DNA from: Microbacterium album
Lineage (GTDB): Bacteria > Actinomycetota > Actinomycetes > Actinomycetales > Microbacteriaceae
Assembly (NCBI RefSeq): GCF_014643695.1
Contig: NZ_BMJY01000012.1
Location: 1 to 64,000, forward strand
Length of the DNA stretch: 64,000 bases
Direction: 5' to 3'
Position 1 is the stretch's first letter, and each line of letters opens with the position of its first letter. The translations under genes and the position numbers were made by a program. This document shows positions 45,999 to 55,878 of this stretch, one piece after another. The notes beneath the pieces are model-generated. The model made no database searches. It worked only from the letters and a program-made list of their open reading frames with translations, and was not told the origin of the DNA.

Positions 45999-47213
45999 TC
46001 AGGCGTCGAGCAGGCGGCGCAGGTGGGCGCCGACCGCGGCCGTCTCGATGAGGAAGCCGTCGTGGCCGAAGTCGCTCGAGATGACGGCGGCCTGGTCCCC
46101 GTCGATCGACGTCCGGATGCCGGCGGCGATGCGGTGCTGCCCGTCCAGCGGGAAGAGCCGATCCGAGTCGATGCCGAGCACGAGGGTCTTGGCCGTGACG
46201 CGCGCGAGCGCCGCTTCGACGCCGCCGCGCTCGCGGCCCACGTCGTGCGAGTCCATGGCCTCGACGAGGCGGATGTAGCTGTTGGCGTCGAAGCGCCGCG
46301 TGAACTTGTTGCCGTGGAAGTCGAGGTACGACTCGACGGCGAACCGGCCGCCGTGTCCGAGCGGGCTCACGCCGGACTGCCACGACCGCTGGAAGCGCTG
46401 GTTCAGCTCCGTCGGGCTGCGGTAGTTGAGCAGAGCCATGCGCCGCGCGAGCGCGAGGCCCCGGTGGGGACCTTCGCCGTCCGGCGCGTTGTAGTACTCG
46501 CCGCCGCGGAAGCGCGGGTCGATCGCGATCGCCTCCAGCTGCACGGAGTTGAGGGCGATCTGATCCGCCGTGTTGACGGGGGGTGCGGACAGCACGGCGA
46601 GCCGCGCGAGGCGGTCAGGGAAGCCGACGCCCCACTCGAGCGCGTGCATGCCGCCCATCGACCCGCCGACGACGGCCGCCCACACGTCGATGCCGAGCGC
46701 GTCGGCCAGGCGCACCTGCGCGGCGACCTGGTCGCGGATTGTCAGGTACGGGAAACGCGAGGCCCACTCCTCGCCGTCCGGATGCACGCTCGCGGGTCCC
46801 GTGGATCCCTGGCAGCCGCCCAGCATGTTGGGCGCCACGACGAACCAGCGGTCGGTGTCGATCGACGCTCCGGGGCCGACGACGTCGTCCCACCACCCGA
46901 CCGTCGGATGCCCGGGGCCCGCCGGGCCGCGCACGTGGCTGTCACCGGTCAGCGCGTGCAGGATCAGCACCGCGTTGTCGCGTGCGGCGTTGAGCTCGCC
47001 CCATGTCTCGTAGGCGAGACGGAAGGACGGCAGGACACCGCCGCCCTCGAGCCGCAGCTCGCCGAACGCGGCGAACCGGCGCGCTCCGGCGGGATCGCCG
47101 TCGCGCCACGCCCCCGAGGCGGGCGGGCGACCGACCATGGACCGGGCGTCGGCCTCCGTCACGAGGGACGACGGCACGGTGTCCTCGGAGATCTGCCAGT
47201 CCATGCGCTTCAT
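45999..47213 (-). CDS. metX: homoserine O-acetyltransferase
   Basis: 404 residues, alpha/beta-hydrolase fold. Nucleophile Ser in GGSMGGMHALEW, the substrate region NAVLILHALTGDSHVRG and PNMLGGCQGSTGPAS, and the catalytic Asp and His in GIDSDRLFP and SDFGHDGFL. Makes O-acetylhomoserine for methionine synthesis. Downstream of metY on the same strand, but the two are separated by a strong hairpin at 47268-47308. ATG 47213; ATG 47204 also possible. Confidence 0.95.
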   Translation of the reverse strand: MKRMDWQISEDTVPSSLVTEADARSMVGRPPASGAWRDGDPAGARRFAAFGELRLEGGGVLPSFRLAYETWGELNAARDNAVLILHALTGDSHVRGPAGPGHPTVGWWDDVVGPGASIDTDRWFVVAPNMLGGCQGSTGPASVHPDGEEWASRFPYLTIRDQVAAQVRLADALGIDVWAAVVGGSMGGMHALEWGVGFPDRLARLAVLSAPPVNTADQIALNSVQLEAIAIDPRFRGGEYYNAPDGEGPHRGLALARRMALLNYRSPTELNQRFQRSWQSGVSPLGHGGRFAVESYLDFHGNKFTRRFDANSYIRLVEAMDSHDVGRERGGVEAALARVTAKTLVLGIDSDRLFPLDGQHRIAAGIRTSIDGDQAAVISSDFGHDGFLIETAAVGAHLRRLLDA

Positions 47214-47267
47214 TCTGCCGTGCCGGCCGAGGCGGCCCCGCCAGTGTTACGCGGCGACAATACGACT

Positions 47268-47308
47268 CCGCGCCGGGAATGCGTGGGTTACACGCATTCC
47301 CGGCGCGG
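47268..47308 (-). terminator. 18-bp perfect hairpin between metY and metX
   Basis: CCGCGCCGGGAATGCGTG (47268-47285) and its exact complement (47291-47308) flank the loop GGTTA. It begins 18 bases after the metY stop and lies 55 bases before the metX start on the minus strand. It therefore should end most metY transcripts and isolate metX. Confidence 0.8.
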
Positions 47309-47326
47309 GGAGGGATTGTGGCGGGT

Positions 47327-48658
47327 TCAGGCGCGCGCGGCGGCGGATGCCTCGCGGGCGGCGACGAGCGCCTGCTCGAGGTCGGCGATGAGGTCGTCGA
47401 CGTTCTCGAGGCCGACCGACAGGCGCACCAGGCCCGGCGTCACGCCCGCCGTGAGCTGCTGCTCGGGCGTCAGCTGCGAGTGCGTCGTGGAGGCGGGGTG
47501 GATGACGAGCGAGCGGACGTCGCCGATGTTGGCCAGGTGGCTGAACAGCTTCAGCGCGTCGACGAACGCGCGGCCCGCGTCGACGCCGCCCTTGAGCTCG
47601 AACGACAGCACGGCGCCGACGCCCTTGGGCGCGTAGCGGTTGGCCGTCGCGTACCAGGGCGACGTGGGCAGACCCGAGTAGTTCACCGAGGCGACGTCCG
47701 GGTGCCGCTCGAGCCACTCCGCCACCTGCTGGGCGTTGTGGACGTGGCGCTCGACGCGCAGCGACAGCGTCTCGATGCCCTGGATGAGCTGCCACGCGCT
47801 CTGCGGCGAGATCGATGCGCCCAGGTCGCGCAGCAGCTGCACGCGCGCCTTGATGATGTAGGCGAGCTCGTCGCCCACGGCGGCCGTGTAGCTGGCGCCG
47901 TGGTACGACGGGTCCGGCTCGGTCAGGCCCGGGAACTTCTCGACGTTCTGGCTCCACGCGAAGCGCCCGCCGTCGACGATCACGCCGCCGATGACCGTCC
48001 CGTGCCCGCCCAGGAACTTGGTGGCCGAGTGGACGACGATGTCGGCGCCGTGCTCGAAGGGGCGGATCAGGTACGGGGTCGCGATCGTGTTGTCGACGAT
48101 GAGCGGCACGCCGTTCTCGTGCGCGACATCGGCGACCGCCTGGATGTCGAGCACGTTGATCTGCGGGTTGCCGATCGTCTCGGCGAAGAACAGCTTCGTG
48201 TTCGGGCGGACGGCCGCGCGCCACGCCTCCGGGTCGTCCTGGTTCTCGACGAACGTGGTCTCGATGCCGAGCTTGGCGAGCGTGTACTTGAACAGGTTGT
48301 ACGTGCCGCCGTAGATCGAGCTGGACGAGACGATGTGGTCGCCTGCCTGCGCGATGTTGAGCACTGCGAAGCTCTCGGCGGCCTGGCCGCTCGACACGAG
48401 CAGCGCGCCCGTGCCGCCCTCGAGCGCGGCGAGGCGCTGCTCGACGACGTCCTGCGTCGGGTTCTGGATGCGCGTGTAGATGTTGCCGAACTCGGCCAGC
48501 GCGAAGAGGTTCTTGGCGTGGTCGGAGTCCCGGAAGACGTAGGACGTGGTCTGGTAGATGGGGGTGGCCCGGGCGCCCGTGGTCGGGTCGGGGGCCGCGC
48601 CCGCGTGGATCTGCAGCGTCTCGAAGCGGAACTGCTCGGACTGCGTGTTGTCGCTCAT
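47327..48658 (-). CDS. metY: O-acetylhomoserine sulfhydrylase
   Basis: 443 residues, PLP fold-type I Cys/Met metabolism family. PLP lysine in HSATKFLGGHG, with the upstream DNTIATPYLIRPFEHGAD and the N-terminal QIHAGAAPDPTTGARATPIYQTTSY. It turns O-acetylhomoserine and sulfide into homocysteine. ATG 48658 with GGAG upstream. No SAM riboswitch was seen in the leader. Confidence 0.95.
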   Translation of the reverse strand: MSDNTQSEQFRFETLQIHAGAAPDPTTGARATPIYQTTSYVFRDSDHAKNLFALAEFGNIYTRIQNPTQDVVEQRLAALEGGTGALLVSSGQAAESFAVLNIAQAGDHIVSSSSIYGGTYNLFKYTLAKLGIETTFVENQDDPEAWRAAVRPNTKLFFAETIGNPQINVLDIQAVADVAHENGVPLIVDNTIATPYLIRPFEHGADIVVHSATKFLGGHGTVIGGVIVDGGRFAWSQNVEKFPGLTEPDPSYHGASYTAAVGDELAYIIKARVQLLRDLGASISPQSAWQLIQGIETLSLRVERHVHNAQQVAEWLERHPDVASVNYSGLPTSPWYATANRYAPKGVGAVLSFELKGGVDAGRAFVDALKLFSHLANIGDVRSLVIHPASTTHSQLTPEQQLTAGVTPGLVRLSVGLENVDDLIADLEQALVAAREASAAARA

Positions 48659-48812
48659 GGGAGTCTCCGGGGATCGGGGATGAGTCTGCTGATGCCCGCC
48701 GTTGGGCATGCATCCGAAGGTACGAGCCGCGGCCCGGACGGCACAAGCGGGCGGACACGCGACGTCATATGTGTGCCCGCCCGGCGTCCTCGCCGCCGCT
48801 ACGGTGGGATGC

Positions 48813-49592
48813 ATGACGAACAGACGGGCAGTCGTGACCGGAGCGAGCTCGGGGATCGGGGCGGCGACCGCGCGCGCCCTGCGCGCGAGCGGGTGGGACG
48901 TCGTCGGCGTCGCCCGGCGCGCGGATCGCCTGGCGCAGCTCGCGGACGAGACGGGGGCCGACGTGTTCGCGGCGGACCTGACGGCGCAGGCGGATGTCGA
49001 CGCGCTGGCGGCCCACCTCGCGGCGACGGGCCCCACCCACGCGCTCGTGCACGTCGCCGGCGGCGCGCGGGGCACGGATCGCGTGGAGGACGGGGATCCG
49101 GCCGACTGGACGTGGATGTATGAGACCAACGTGCTGTCAGCGCAGCGGCTGGTGAAGGCGCTGCTGCCGGCACTGCGCGACGCCGTGGGCTCCGGCGCGG
49201 GCCACGCCGACGCCCTCTTCGTCACGTCGACGGCCGCACAGGTCGCCTACCCCGGCGGTGGGGGCTACAACGCGGCCAAGGCAGGCGAGTCGATGCTCGT
49301 GCACGCCCTGCGCCAGGAGCTGAACGGCGAGCCGATTCGGGTGATCGAGATCGCGCCGGGCCTGGTCAAGACGGAGGAGTTCACGCTCAATCGGACGGGC
49401 TCGCAGGAGGCCGCGGACGAGCTGTACGCGGGCGTGGAGGGGCCGCTGGTGGCCGAGGACGTCGCCGACGTCATCGCCTATGCGCTGAACGCGCCGGGCC
49501 ACGTCAACCTGGATCTGGTCACCATGCGTCCCGTCGCCCAGTCGGCCCAGCACCTGCTCGCGCGCGGGCCGCTGCGTCCTCGCACGCGCTGA
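48813..49592 (+). CDS. SDR family oxidoreductase
   Basis: 259 residues. TGASSGIG (9-16), an Arg-rich cofactor loop (VARRADR, favouring NADP), [20 protein letters not shown] with the catalytic Ser, Tyr and Lys. Similar to the YdfG/serine-3-dehydrogenase-like group. Monocistronic or leading the ung gene, 25 bp downstream. Confidence 0.85.
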   Translation: MTNRRAVVTGASSGIGAATARALRASGWDVVGVARRADRLAQLADETGADVFAADLTAQADVDALAAHLAATGPTHALVHVAGGARGTDRVEDGDPADWTWMYETNVLSAQRLVKALLPALRDAVGSGAGHADALFVTSTAAQVAYPGGGGYNAAKAGESMLVHALRQELNGEPIRVIEIAPGLVKTEEFTLNRTGSQEAADELYAGVEGPLVAEDVADVIAYALNAPGHVNLDLVTMRPVAQSAQHLLARGPLRPRTR

Positions 49593-49617
49593 GGTCCGGA
49601 CCGGAGGCGGCGAGCCC

Positions 49618-50310
49618 GTGGCGATGACGCTCGCGCAGCTGGCCGACGCCGGCCTGATCGATCGCGGCTGGGCGGAGGCGCTCACGCCGGTCGCAGAGGA
49701 CATCGCGGCGCTCGGAGAGCGCCTGCGCGGCGAGGTCGCGGCCGGCCGCGGCTACCTTCCCGCCGGCGGCCGCGTCCTGCGCGCGTTCCAGCGCCCGCTC
49801 GCGGACGTGCGCGTCCTCATCGTGGGCCAGGATCCGTATCCGACGCCGGGTCACCCCATCGGCCTGTCGTTTGCGGTCGAGCGGCACGTGCGTCCGCTGC
49901 CCCGCAGCCTCGCGAACATCTACCGCGAGCTGCAGGAGGACGTCGGCGTTGCGCCCGCTCCGCACGGAGATCTGTCGGCGTGGAGCGATCAGGGCGTCAT
50001 GCTGCTCAACCGCGTGCTGACGGTGCGGCCCGGCGCGCCCGCGTCGCATCGGGGCTGGGGCTGGGAGCGCGTGACCGAGCACGCCATCCGCACGCTCGTC
50101 GCGCGCGGCGGACCGCTCGTGGCGATCCTGTGGGGCCGCGACGCGGCGGGCCTCGCGCCGATGCTGGGCTCGGTGCCCATCGTGGAGTCGGCGCATCCGT
50201 CCCCGCTGTCCGCGAGCCGGGGCTTCTTCGGCTCGCGCCCCTTCTCGCGCGTCAACGCCCTGCTGCAGCAGCAGGGCGCCGCGCCGGTCGACTGGCGCAT
50301 CCCGCACTGA
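49618..50310 (+). CDS. ung: uracil-DNA glycosylase (family 1)
   Basis: 230 residues, GTG start. Catalytic water-activating Asp72 in [16 protein letters not shown], the LLNRVLTV uracil-recognition region, and the DNA-intercalation loop [13 protein letters not shown]. Excises uracil from DNA. Normal length and all active-site blocks present. Confidence 0.95.
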   Translation: MAMTLAQLADAGLIDRGWAEALTPVAEDIAALGERLRGEVAAGRGYLPAGGRVLRAFQRPLADVRVLIVGQDPYPTPGHPIGLSFAVERHVRPLPRSLANIYRELQEDVGVAPAPHGDLSAWSDQGVMLLNRVLTVRPGAPASHRGWGWERVTEHAIRTLVARGGPLVAILWGRDAAGLAPMLGSVPIVESAHPSPLSASRGFFGSRPFSRVNALLQQQGAAPVDWRIPH

Positions 50311-50342
50311 CACCGCACGGCGCGCGCCGTAGGCTGTGGCGC

Positions 50343-50987
50343 ATGCTGGAGGAGGAGTACCAGAAGCGCCGGGTGCTGCCCCGCCACCTGCGGCGGCGGC
50401 CCGAGCCCGAGCGTCCCTTCTCCTTCGAGATCCGCCCCGCGACGATCGGGGACATGCCCGATGTCCGCGAGATCTACAACTCCTACGTGCGCAATTCCGT
50501 CGTCACCCTCGACGAGAAGCCGTGGTCGCACCGCCGCTGGCGGGAGAAGTTCCAGCAGCTCGAGAAGCTGGGGCTGCCGTTCCTCGTCGCCGTAAGCCCG
50601 ACCGGGCAGGTGCTCGGCTATGCGCTCGCGCAGCCGTGGGCCGGCAAGTCCGCGTATCGCTACACGGCCGAGAACTCGATCTATCTCGGCCAGGCGGCCA
50701 CGGGCAAGGGGCTCGGCCGCGCGCTCCTGGAGGCGCTGATCGCGGCGTGCGAGCAGGCCGGGCTGCGTCAGCTCGTGGCCGTGATCAGCGACCGGGGCGC
50801 CGAGTCGTCGATCGCCCTGCACGAGCGGCTGGGGTTCGTGGAGGTCGGGCGGATGGGAAAGGTCGGATACAAGTTCGGCCGCTGGCTCGGCACCGTCTAT
50901 CTCCAGAAGCAGCTGCGGCCCGCCAAGCGGCCCGGCCTGCTCCAGCGGATCTTCGGCGGCGACGACGGCGATCCCGGCCCGCGCTGA
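50343..50987 (+). CDS. GNAT N-acetyltransferase, phosphinothricin-acetyltransferase-like
   Basis: 214 residues. An extra basic N terminus (about 25 residues) precedes a GNAT domain with IRPATIGDMPDVREIYNSYV, the acetyl-CoA loop LGQAATGKGLGRALLEALI and SSIALHERLGFVEVGRMGKVGYKFGRW. This is the PAT/methionine-sulfoximine acetyltransferase branch. The C-terminal basic tail is unusual. Acceptor not determined. Confidence 0.85.
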   Translation: MLEEEYQKRRVLPRHLRRRPEPERPFSFEIRPATIGDMPDVREIYNSYVRNSVVTLDEKPWSHRRWREKFQQLEKLGLPFLVAVSPTGQVLGYALAQPWAGKSAYRYTAENSIYLGQAATGKGLGRALLEALIAACEQAGLRQLVAVISDRGAESSIALHERLGFVEVGRMGKVGYKFGRWLGTVYLQKQLRPAKRPGLLQRIFGGDDGDPGPR

Positions 50988-51017
50988 GGTGGACGGAACC
51001 GCGGGGCGGCCCGTGGA

Positions 51018-51638
51018 TCAGCTGCCGTACCGGATCTCCACGCGGCGATTCGCCGCCTGCGCCTCCGCGATCGCGGTCTCGTCGCCGGTCTCGCGCACGG
51101 CGGGTCGGGTCTCGCCGTGCCCCCGGACCTCGAGGACGAGGTCCGGGCGGGCGGTCGCGATGGCGTCGGCGACGGCCCGCGCGCGCCGCTCGGAGAGATC
51201 CAGGTTGTAGGCGGCGTCGCCGACGGAGTCGGTGTGCCCCTCCACGTGCACCGTCTCGCCCTCCGGCACGGGCTCGACCAGCTCGCGCAGGTGCGGCTCC
51301 GCGGAGCCGGGCAGATCGGCGCTGTCGAAGCGGAACAGGATGTCCGAGGAGAGGGAGATCGTCGTCTCGCCGCCGTCCTGCTCTTCCGTCGCGAAGGACG
51401 AGACGCGTCTCTCCGCCGAGTAGCGCGTCACCGACCCGTCGAGCGAGTAGCGGATGACCGCGTCCCCGCGCGCGGCCGGGAAGTCGAGCTCGTCCAGGCT
51501 GGGCCAGGCGTACGCCGAGGTGAGCATCGTGGCGGCGACGCCGGTGCTGAGCGCAAGAGCGGGGGCGCGACCGACCATGCGGCGGGCGGATCCGGTGACG
51601 ACGGCCAGCGCGCGCGTCGCGGAACTGAGGATCGCCAT
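51018..51638 (-). CDS. OmpA-domain peptidoglycan-binding protein
   Basis: 206 residues from ATG 51638. A hydrophobic N-terminal segment (APALALSTGVAATMLTSAYA) acts as signal or anchor. The C-terminal OmpA domain (about 98-206) contains LSSDILFRFDSADL, VHVEGHTDSVGDAAYNLDLSERRARAV and AQAANRRVEIRY. OmpA domains bind peptidoglycan. In a monoderm actinobacterium it most likely anchors an envelope complex to the wall. Coupled to the preceding lipoprotein gene, 2 bp apart. Confidence 0.82.
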   Translation of the reverse strand: MAILSSATRALAVVTGSARRMVGRAPALALSTGVAATMLTSAYAWPSLDELDFPAARGDAVIRYSLDGSVTRYSAERRVSSFATEEQDGGETTISLSSDILFRFDSADLPGSAEPHLRELVEPVPEGETVHVEGHTDSVGDAAYNLDLSERRARAVADAIATARPDLVLEVRGHGETRPAVRETGDETAIAEAQAANRRVEIRYGS

Positions 51639-51640
51639 CG

Positions 51641-52246
51641 TCAGTCCTCGCGCGTGAGCGGCACGCCCTGGAAGGACGGCCAACTCGGGTCGATGACGAC
51701 ATCGAACGCGTCCACGTCATCCTCGGGGGTGGGGAAGAACGCCTGGAAGCCGACGGGCGTCTGGCTTGCGGTGCGCGTCGTGACCGGATCGGACATGAAC
51801 AGGTGCGGCCCCGAGCTCAGCACGCCGTACTCCTTCAGGTTCGCGATGTCGACGAGCTTGAGGTTGGATCCGGTGAAGGCGCCGCCGAGCATGTCGTAGA
51901 CGCGGATGTCCGAGCCGGTCCACAGCGGCGTGAGCACGAGGCGCAGCTCGGTGACGCCGTCGCGGACGGCGAGCGACTCGATGCCCACCCGCAGCTCCTG
52001 GCCCGGCTCGCCGGGCACCGTGAAGGTCGCGTCGGCGATCACGTCGTCCGGATCCGGGAAGTCGACGCCGACCACGCCCTGGGCGCCGGCGTCCTCGGCG
52101 CCGTCTCCCGCTTCGGCCTCGGCCGTGGGGGCGTCGGCCGCGGGCGGGTCGTCGCGGCCGTCCGTCGCGGGCTCGGGCGCGCACGCGCTCAGCAGCAGCA
52201 TCAGCGCGGCGATCGCGCCGACGGTCGTGGTCGAGCGAAGGGTCAT
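51641..52246 (-). CDS. lipoprotein of unknown function
   Basis: 201 residues. The signal peptide ends in LLSAC with lipidation at Cys22. An Asp/Ala/Glu-rich linker to about residue 57 is followed by a beta-rich domain with a conserved-looking [23 protein letters not shown]. It lies immediately upstream of the OmpA-domain gene, so the two likely form one envelope unit. No family recognised with confidence. Confidence 0.7.
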   Translation of the reverse strand: MTLRSTTTVGAIAALMLLLSACAPEPATDGRDDPPAADAPTAEAEAGDGAEDAGAQGVVGVDFPDPDDVIADATFTVPGEPGQELRVGIESLAVRDGVTELRLVLTPLWTGSDIRVYDMLGGAFTGSNLKLVDIANLKEYGVLSSGPHLFMSDPVTTRTASQTPVGFQAFFPTPEDDVDAFDVVIDPSWPSFQGVPLTRED

Positions 52247-52379
52247 GGTGCCTCCTCGGGTCCGGCGGGCTCGATCACGACGTTACCGTCGCGCCGGTCG
52301 TGGTCCGGGCCCCGGGGCGGGTGAGAACTCCCCACGCGGCGTCAGCCGAGACGCACGGTGTCAGCCGCTGCACGCGGCG

Positions 52380-53168
52380 TCAGTCGATGACGGGGATGGA
52401 CGCCAGCAGCCGTTTCGTGTACTCGTGGCGCGGGCGCAGCAGCACGTCCCGCACCGGGCCGCGTTCGACGATCTCGCCGTCCTTCATCACGACGACGCGA
52501 TCGCACAGGCTCTGCACCACGCCGATGTCGTGCGATACGAGCACGAGCGTCAGCCCGTCGCGCTCGCGCAGCCGCCCGAGCAGCTCCAGGATGTGCGCGC
52601 GCACCGTCACGTCGAGCGCCGACAGGGGCTCGTCGCCCACGAGCACGCTCGGCCGGTGGGCGATCGCCCGGGCGATCGCGATGCGCTGGCGCTGCCCGCC
52701 CGAGAACTCGTGCGGATAGCGGTCCGCCATCTCCGGGTCGAGGCCGACCTCGCCCAGCACCTCGCGCACGCGGGCCCGCCGGTCGCCGGGCACACCGAGC
52801 GCCCAGAGGGGCTCCGCGACGATGCGTCCGACGCTCATGCGGGGATCGAGCGACGCGTACGGGTCCTGGAAGACCACGCCCGTCCGGCGGCGCAGCCAGT
52901 GCAGGGAGCGGGCCGGGGCGCCGGCGTCCACCGGGCGCCCGTCGAACTCCACGGTTCCGCCGCTGGGCAGGTCGAGCCCGAGCAGCAGCCGCATGAGCGT
53001 CGACTTGCCCGAGCCGGACTCCCCGATGACGCCCAGAGCCTCGCCGCGGGCGACGTCGAGATCGGCGGGCGCGAGCGCGGTCTGTTCGCGCCGCCGGGAG
53101 AACAGGGTCTCGCGCGGCAGCGCGTAGCGGCGTGTCAGCCCGCGCGCCCGGATCAGGGGCTCGCTCAT
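52380..53168 (-). CDS. oligopeptide-type ABC transporter ATP-binding protein (OppF/DppF-like)
   Basis: 262 residues from ATG 53168, overlapping the preceding ATPase stop by 4 bp. Walker [10 protein letters not shown], signature [15 protein letters not shown], Walker [13 protein letters not shown] and H-loop LVSHDIG. The insertion [13 protein letters not shown] is typical of OppF/DppF. Last gene of the operon. Confidence 0.9.
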   Translation of the reverse strand: MSEPLIRARGLTRRYALPRETLFSRRREQTALAPADLDVARGEALGVIGESGSGKSTLMRLLLGLDLPSGGTVEFDGRPVDAGAPARSLHWLRRRTGVVFQDPYASLDPRMSVGRIVAEPLWALGVPGDRRARVREVLGEVGLDPEMADRYPHEFSGGQRQRIAIARAIAHRPSVLVGDEPLSALDVTVRAHILELLGRLRERDGLTLVLVSHDIGVVQSLCDRVVVMKDGEIVERGPVRDVLLRPRHEYTKRLLASIPVID

Positions 53169-53989
53169 CCACCGCCTCCCTCGCATCGGTCGTGCGTGTC
53201 ATCGGGGTGCCCGCCGGGCCGCCAGAGCGTCGCTTTCGCGTCGCGCAGCAGCCCCTGCGTGACCGTGCTGCGCGGGTTCCGCAGCAACTGCGCGACGGGG
53301 CCGTCCTCGACGACGCGGCCGCGCTCGAGCACCACGCCGTGCGTGGCGACCTGCGACAGCACCGCCAGATCGTGCGTGATGAACGCGAGCGACATGCCCT
53401 CGTCCGACACCAGCCCCAGCAGCAGCTCGAGGATCTCCGCCTGGATCGTCACGTCGAGCGCCGTCGTGGGCTCGTCCGCGATCAGCAGCCTCGGCCGGCA
53501 CGCGAGTGCCATCGCGATCGCGACGCGCTGTCGCTGTCCGCCCGACAGCTGGTGCGGATAGCGGCGCACGATCGACTCCGGATCCGGCAGGCGCACGCGC
53601 CGGGCCTCCTCGACCGCGAGGCGGCGGCCCTCGGCCCTCGAGACGCCCCGGTGGATGCGTGCGGACTCGGCGATCTGCCGGCCCACCGAGCGGATCGGGT
53701 TCAGCGCGGTCTGCGGCTCCTGGAAGACCATGCCGATCTCGTCCCCGCGGAGCCGCGCCAGCTCGCGGTCGGGGAGCCCGATCAGCTCCCGGCCGTCCCA
53801 GCGGACGCTCCCCGTCGCGGTCGCCCCGTCGGGCAGCAGCCCCAGGACCGCCAGGGCCGTGAGCGACTTGCCCGATCCCGATTCGCCGATGAGTCCCACG
53901 CGCGCGCCGTCGGGGACGGCGAAGGAGACGCCGTCGACCACCCGGCGTCCGCCGATCTCGACCGCCAGCCCCTCCACCTCGAGGCTCAC
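53165..53989 (-). CDS. oligopeptide-type ABC transporter ATP-binding protein (OppD/DppD-like)
   Basis: 274 residues from GTG 53989, overlapping the permease stop by 4 bp. Walker [10 protein letters not shown], signature [15 protein letters not shown], Walker [13 protein letters not shown], and [12 protein letters not shown] as in OppD/DppD. The C terminus is somewhat short and lacks the full Fe-S/oligo-binding extension of some DppD proteins. Confidence 0.9.
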   Translation of the reverse strand: MSLEVEGLAVEIGGRRVVDGVSFAVPDGARVGLIGESGSGKSLTALAVLGLLPDGATATGSVRWDGRELIGLPDRELARLRGDEIGMVFQEPQTALNPIRSVGRQIAESARIHRGVSRAEGRRLAVEEARRVRLPDPESIVRRYPHQLSGGQRQRVAIAMALACRPRLLIADEPTTALDVTIQAEILELLLGLVSDEGMSLAFITHDLAVLSQVATHGVVLERGRVVEDGPVAQLLRNPRSTVTQGLLRDAKATLWRPGGHPDDTHDRCEGGGG

Positions 53990-54903
53990 GCGACGACCCC
54001 CGGCGTGGTGCGAGGGGTGGCCTTCGGCCCGCCGCGTCGCAGCGTCGGATCCGTCGCCTCCCGCAGGGCGTCGCCCAGGAGGTTCAGCGCCAGGACCGTG
54101 AGCGTGATCGCGAGGCCCGGCCACACGACCGAGAGCGGATGCACGCGGATGTACTGCTGCAGGTCCGCGAGCAGCAGACCCCACGAGGGCTGCGTGACGG
54201 GGGCGCCGAAGCCGAGGTAGGACAGCCCCGCCTCGGCGAGCACCGCGATCGCCATCGACCACGACAGCTGCACGATGAACACCGGGGCCACGTTCGGCAG
54301 CAGGTGGCGACGCAGGTTCTGCAGCGGTGTGAGGCCCGCGGCCCGTCCCGCGAGGACGTAATCGCTGCGCTGCACGCGGCGCAGCTCGGGGCGGGTCACG
54401 CGCGCGATGTTCACGCCGAAGCCGATGCCGACGGACCACACCACGACCCACAGCGAGCCGCCCCACACGGCCGAGATCATCATGGCGATCAGCAGCACCG
54501 GGAACGCGATCAGGATGTCGATCAGCACCGCGACGGCCTCCCGGGTCCAACGCGGCGTGAGCGCCCCCAGCGCGGCGAGGCCGATCCCGACCGCGGTCGC
54601 GACCAGTCCCGCGCCGACCGCGACGAGCGCCGTCGTGCGGGCGCCCGCCATGATCAGGCTCAGGATGTCGCGTCCCGTGCCGTCGGTCCCGAGGAGGTGC
54701 GGCCAGCCCGGCAGCCCCCACCGGGCCGTGACGTCCACGGTGCGCGGGTCGAACGGCGTCCATGCCAGCGAGACCAGCGCGGTCGCCGCGACGACGGCCA
54801 CCGCGATCAGGCCGAAGCGCCCCGGGCCGAGGCGCCACAGCCGCGCGAGGAGGCGGTCGCGCGGAACGCCGCCGCGCGCGGGGGAGCGAGCGGGATCCGT
54901 CAT
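53986..54903 (-). CDS. ABC transporter permease (OppC/DppC-like)
   Basis: 305 residues. N-terminal segment, five to six membrane helices, HLLGTDGTGRDILSLIMAGARTTA and the EAA loop AGRAAGLTPLQNLRRHLLPN, as in DppC. Overlaps both neighbours, so the operon is tightly coupled. Confidence 0.9.
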   Translation of the reverse strand: MTDPARSPARGGVPRDRLLARLWRLGPGRFGLIAVAVVAATALVSLAWTPFDPRTVDVTARWGLPGWPHLLGTDGTGRDILSLIMAGARTTALVAVGAGLVATAVGIGLAALGALTPRWTREAVAVLIDILIAFPVLLIAMMISAVWGGSLWVVVWSVGIGFGVNIARVTRPELRRVQRSDYVLAGRAAGLTPLQNLRRHLLPNVAPVFIVQLSWSMAIAVLAEAGLSYLGFGAPVTQPSWGLLLADLQQYIRVHPLSVVWPGLAITLTVLALNLLGDALREATDPTLRRGGPKATPRTTPGVVA

Positions 54904-55850
54904 GTCGCCTCCCGGTGCCGGGGATCGATGACGCGGTGCGCCAGATCGACAACGAACCCGACCACGAGCACGAACCCGGTCAGCGCGAGCAGTTCGCCCT
55001 GCACCATCACGAGGTCGCGCGATCCGACGTCGGTCGCGAGCATGCGGCCGATCCCGGGCAGGTTGAACACGCGCTCGACGACGACGGCGCCCACGACGAT
55101 GCCCGCGACCTGCACGCCCAGGACCGTGACGATCGAGAGCCCGACCGACGGCAGGCCGTGGCGCACGAGCGCCTGCGTACGGGTCAGCCCCTTCGCGGCC
55201 GCCGCGCGCACGAAGTCCTGGCCGATCGCCTGCAGCGTGGCGCTGCGCACGAACCGCAGGAGCATGGCGCCCTCGACGACCCCGATCGTGAGCGCGGGGA
55301 GCGCGAGGGCGCGCAGCGCCTCACCGGGGGACGCCCAACCTGCGCGGGGGAAGCCCTGAGCGGGCAGCCAGCCGAGCGCGACGGCGAAGACGACCACGAG
55401 CATCATGCCGGCCCACACGACCGGGACCGCCGCGAGCGCCTGCGCGACCACGCTGATCAGGGTTCCGTCCGGCCGCTCCCGACGCACGGCCGACAGCACA
55501 CCGAACGGCACGGCGATCAGCAGCGCGATCAGCAGCGCGAGGAGCCCGAGCGGGGCGGTCACCTGGGCCTTCTGCCACAGCTGCTCGGTCACCGAAGAGC
55601 CCGTGAGCAGCGAGGATCCCAGGTCGCCCCGGAACAGGCCGCCGATCCAGTCCAGGTACTGCACGGGCAGCGGGCGGTCCAGGCCCAGCTCGGCGCGGAT
55701 CGCCGCCACGCGCTGAGGCGACCCCTGCGTCCCCGCGATCACCTGCGCCACGTCGCCCGGCAGCACCCGCAGCGTCGTGAAGATGAGCGCGCTCGCGACG
55801 AACAGCCCCACCACGAGCAGGGTCAGTCGCGTCAGCAGGTACCGGATCAC
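54900..55850 (-). CDS. ABC transporter permease (OppB/DppB-like)
   Basis: 316 residues. Starts with MIRYLLTRLTLLVVGLFVASALIFTTLRVLPGD, a typical DppB N terminus, and has the EAA region AAAKGLTRTQALVRHGLP. Forms the membrane pore with the DppC-like protein. It follows the binding-protein gene by 28 bp. Confidence 0.9.
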   Translation of the reverse strand: MIRYLLTRLTLLVVGLFVASALIFTTLRVLPGDVAQVIAGTQGSPQRVAAIRAELGLDRPLPVQYLDWIGGLFRGDLGSSLLTGSSVTEQLWQKAQVTAPLGLLALLIALLIAVPFGVLSAVRRERPDGTLISVVAQALAAVPVVWAGMMLVVVFAVALGWLPAQGFPRAGWASPGEALRALALPALTIGVVEGAMLLRFVRSATLQAIGQDFVRAAAAKGLTRTQALVRHGLPSVGLSIVTVLGVQVAGIVVGAVVVERVFNLPGIGRMLATDVGSRDLVMVQGELLALTGFVLVVGFVVDLAHRVIDPRHREAT

Positions 55851-55878
55851 GGCATGCGCGGGGACGGGACGCCCGGCC

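Noticed and set aside
48659..48812. SAM riboswitch upstream of metY
   Set aside because: No SAM-I or SAM-IV core pattern (paired stems with the conserved AGCGNCA-like and GGCAACC-like segments) could be found by eye.
52247..52379. Short direct repeats ACGCGGCGTCAG after the ABC operon
   Set aside because: Only two short copies in GC-rich sequence; not distinguishable from chance or a weak terminator.
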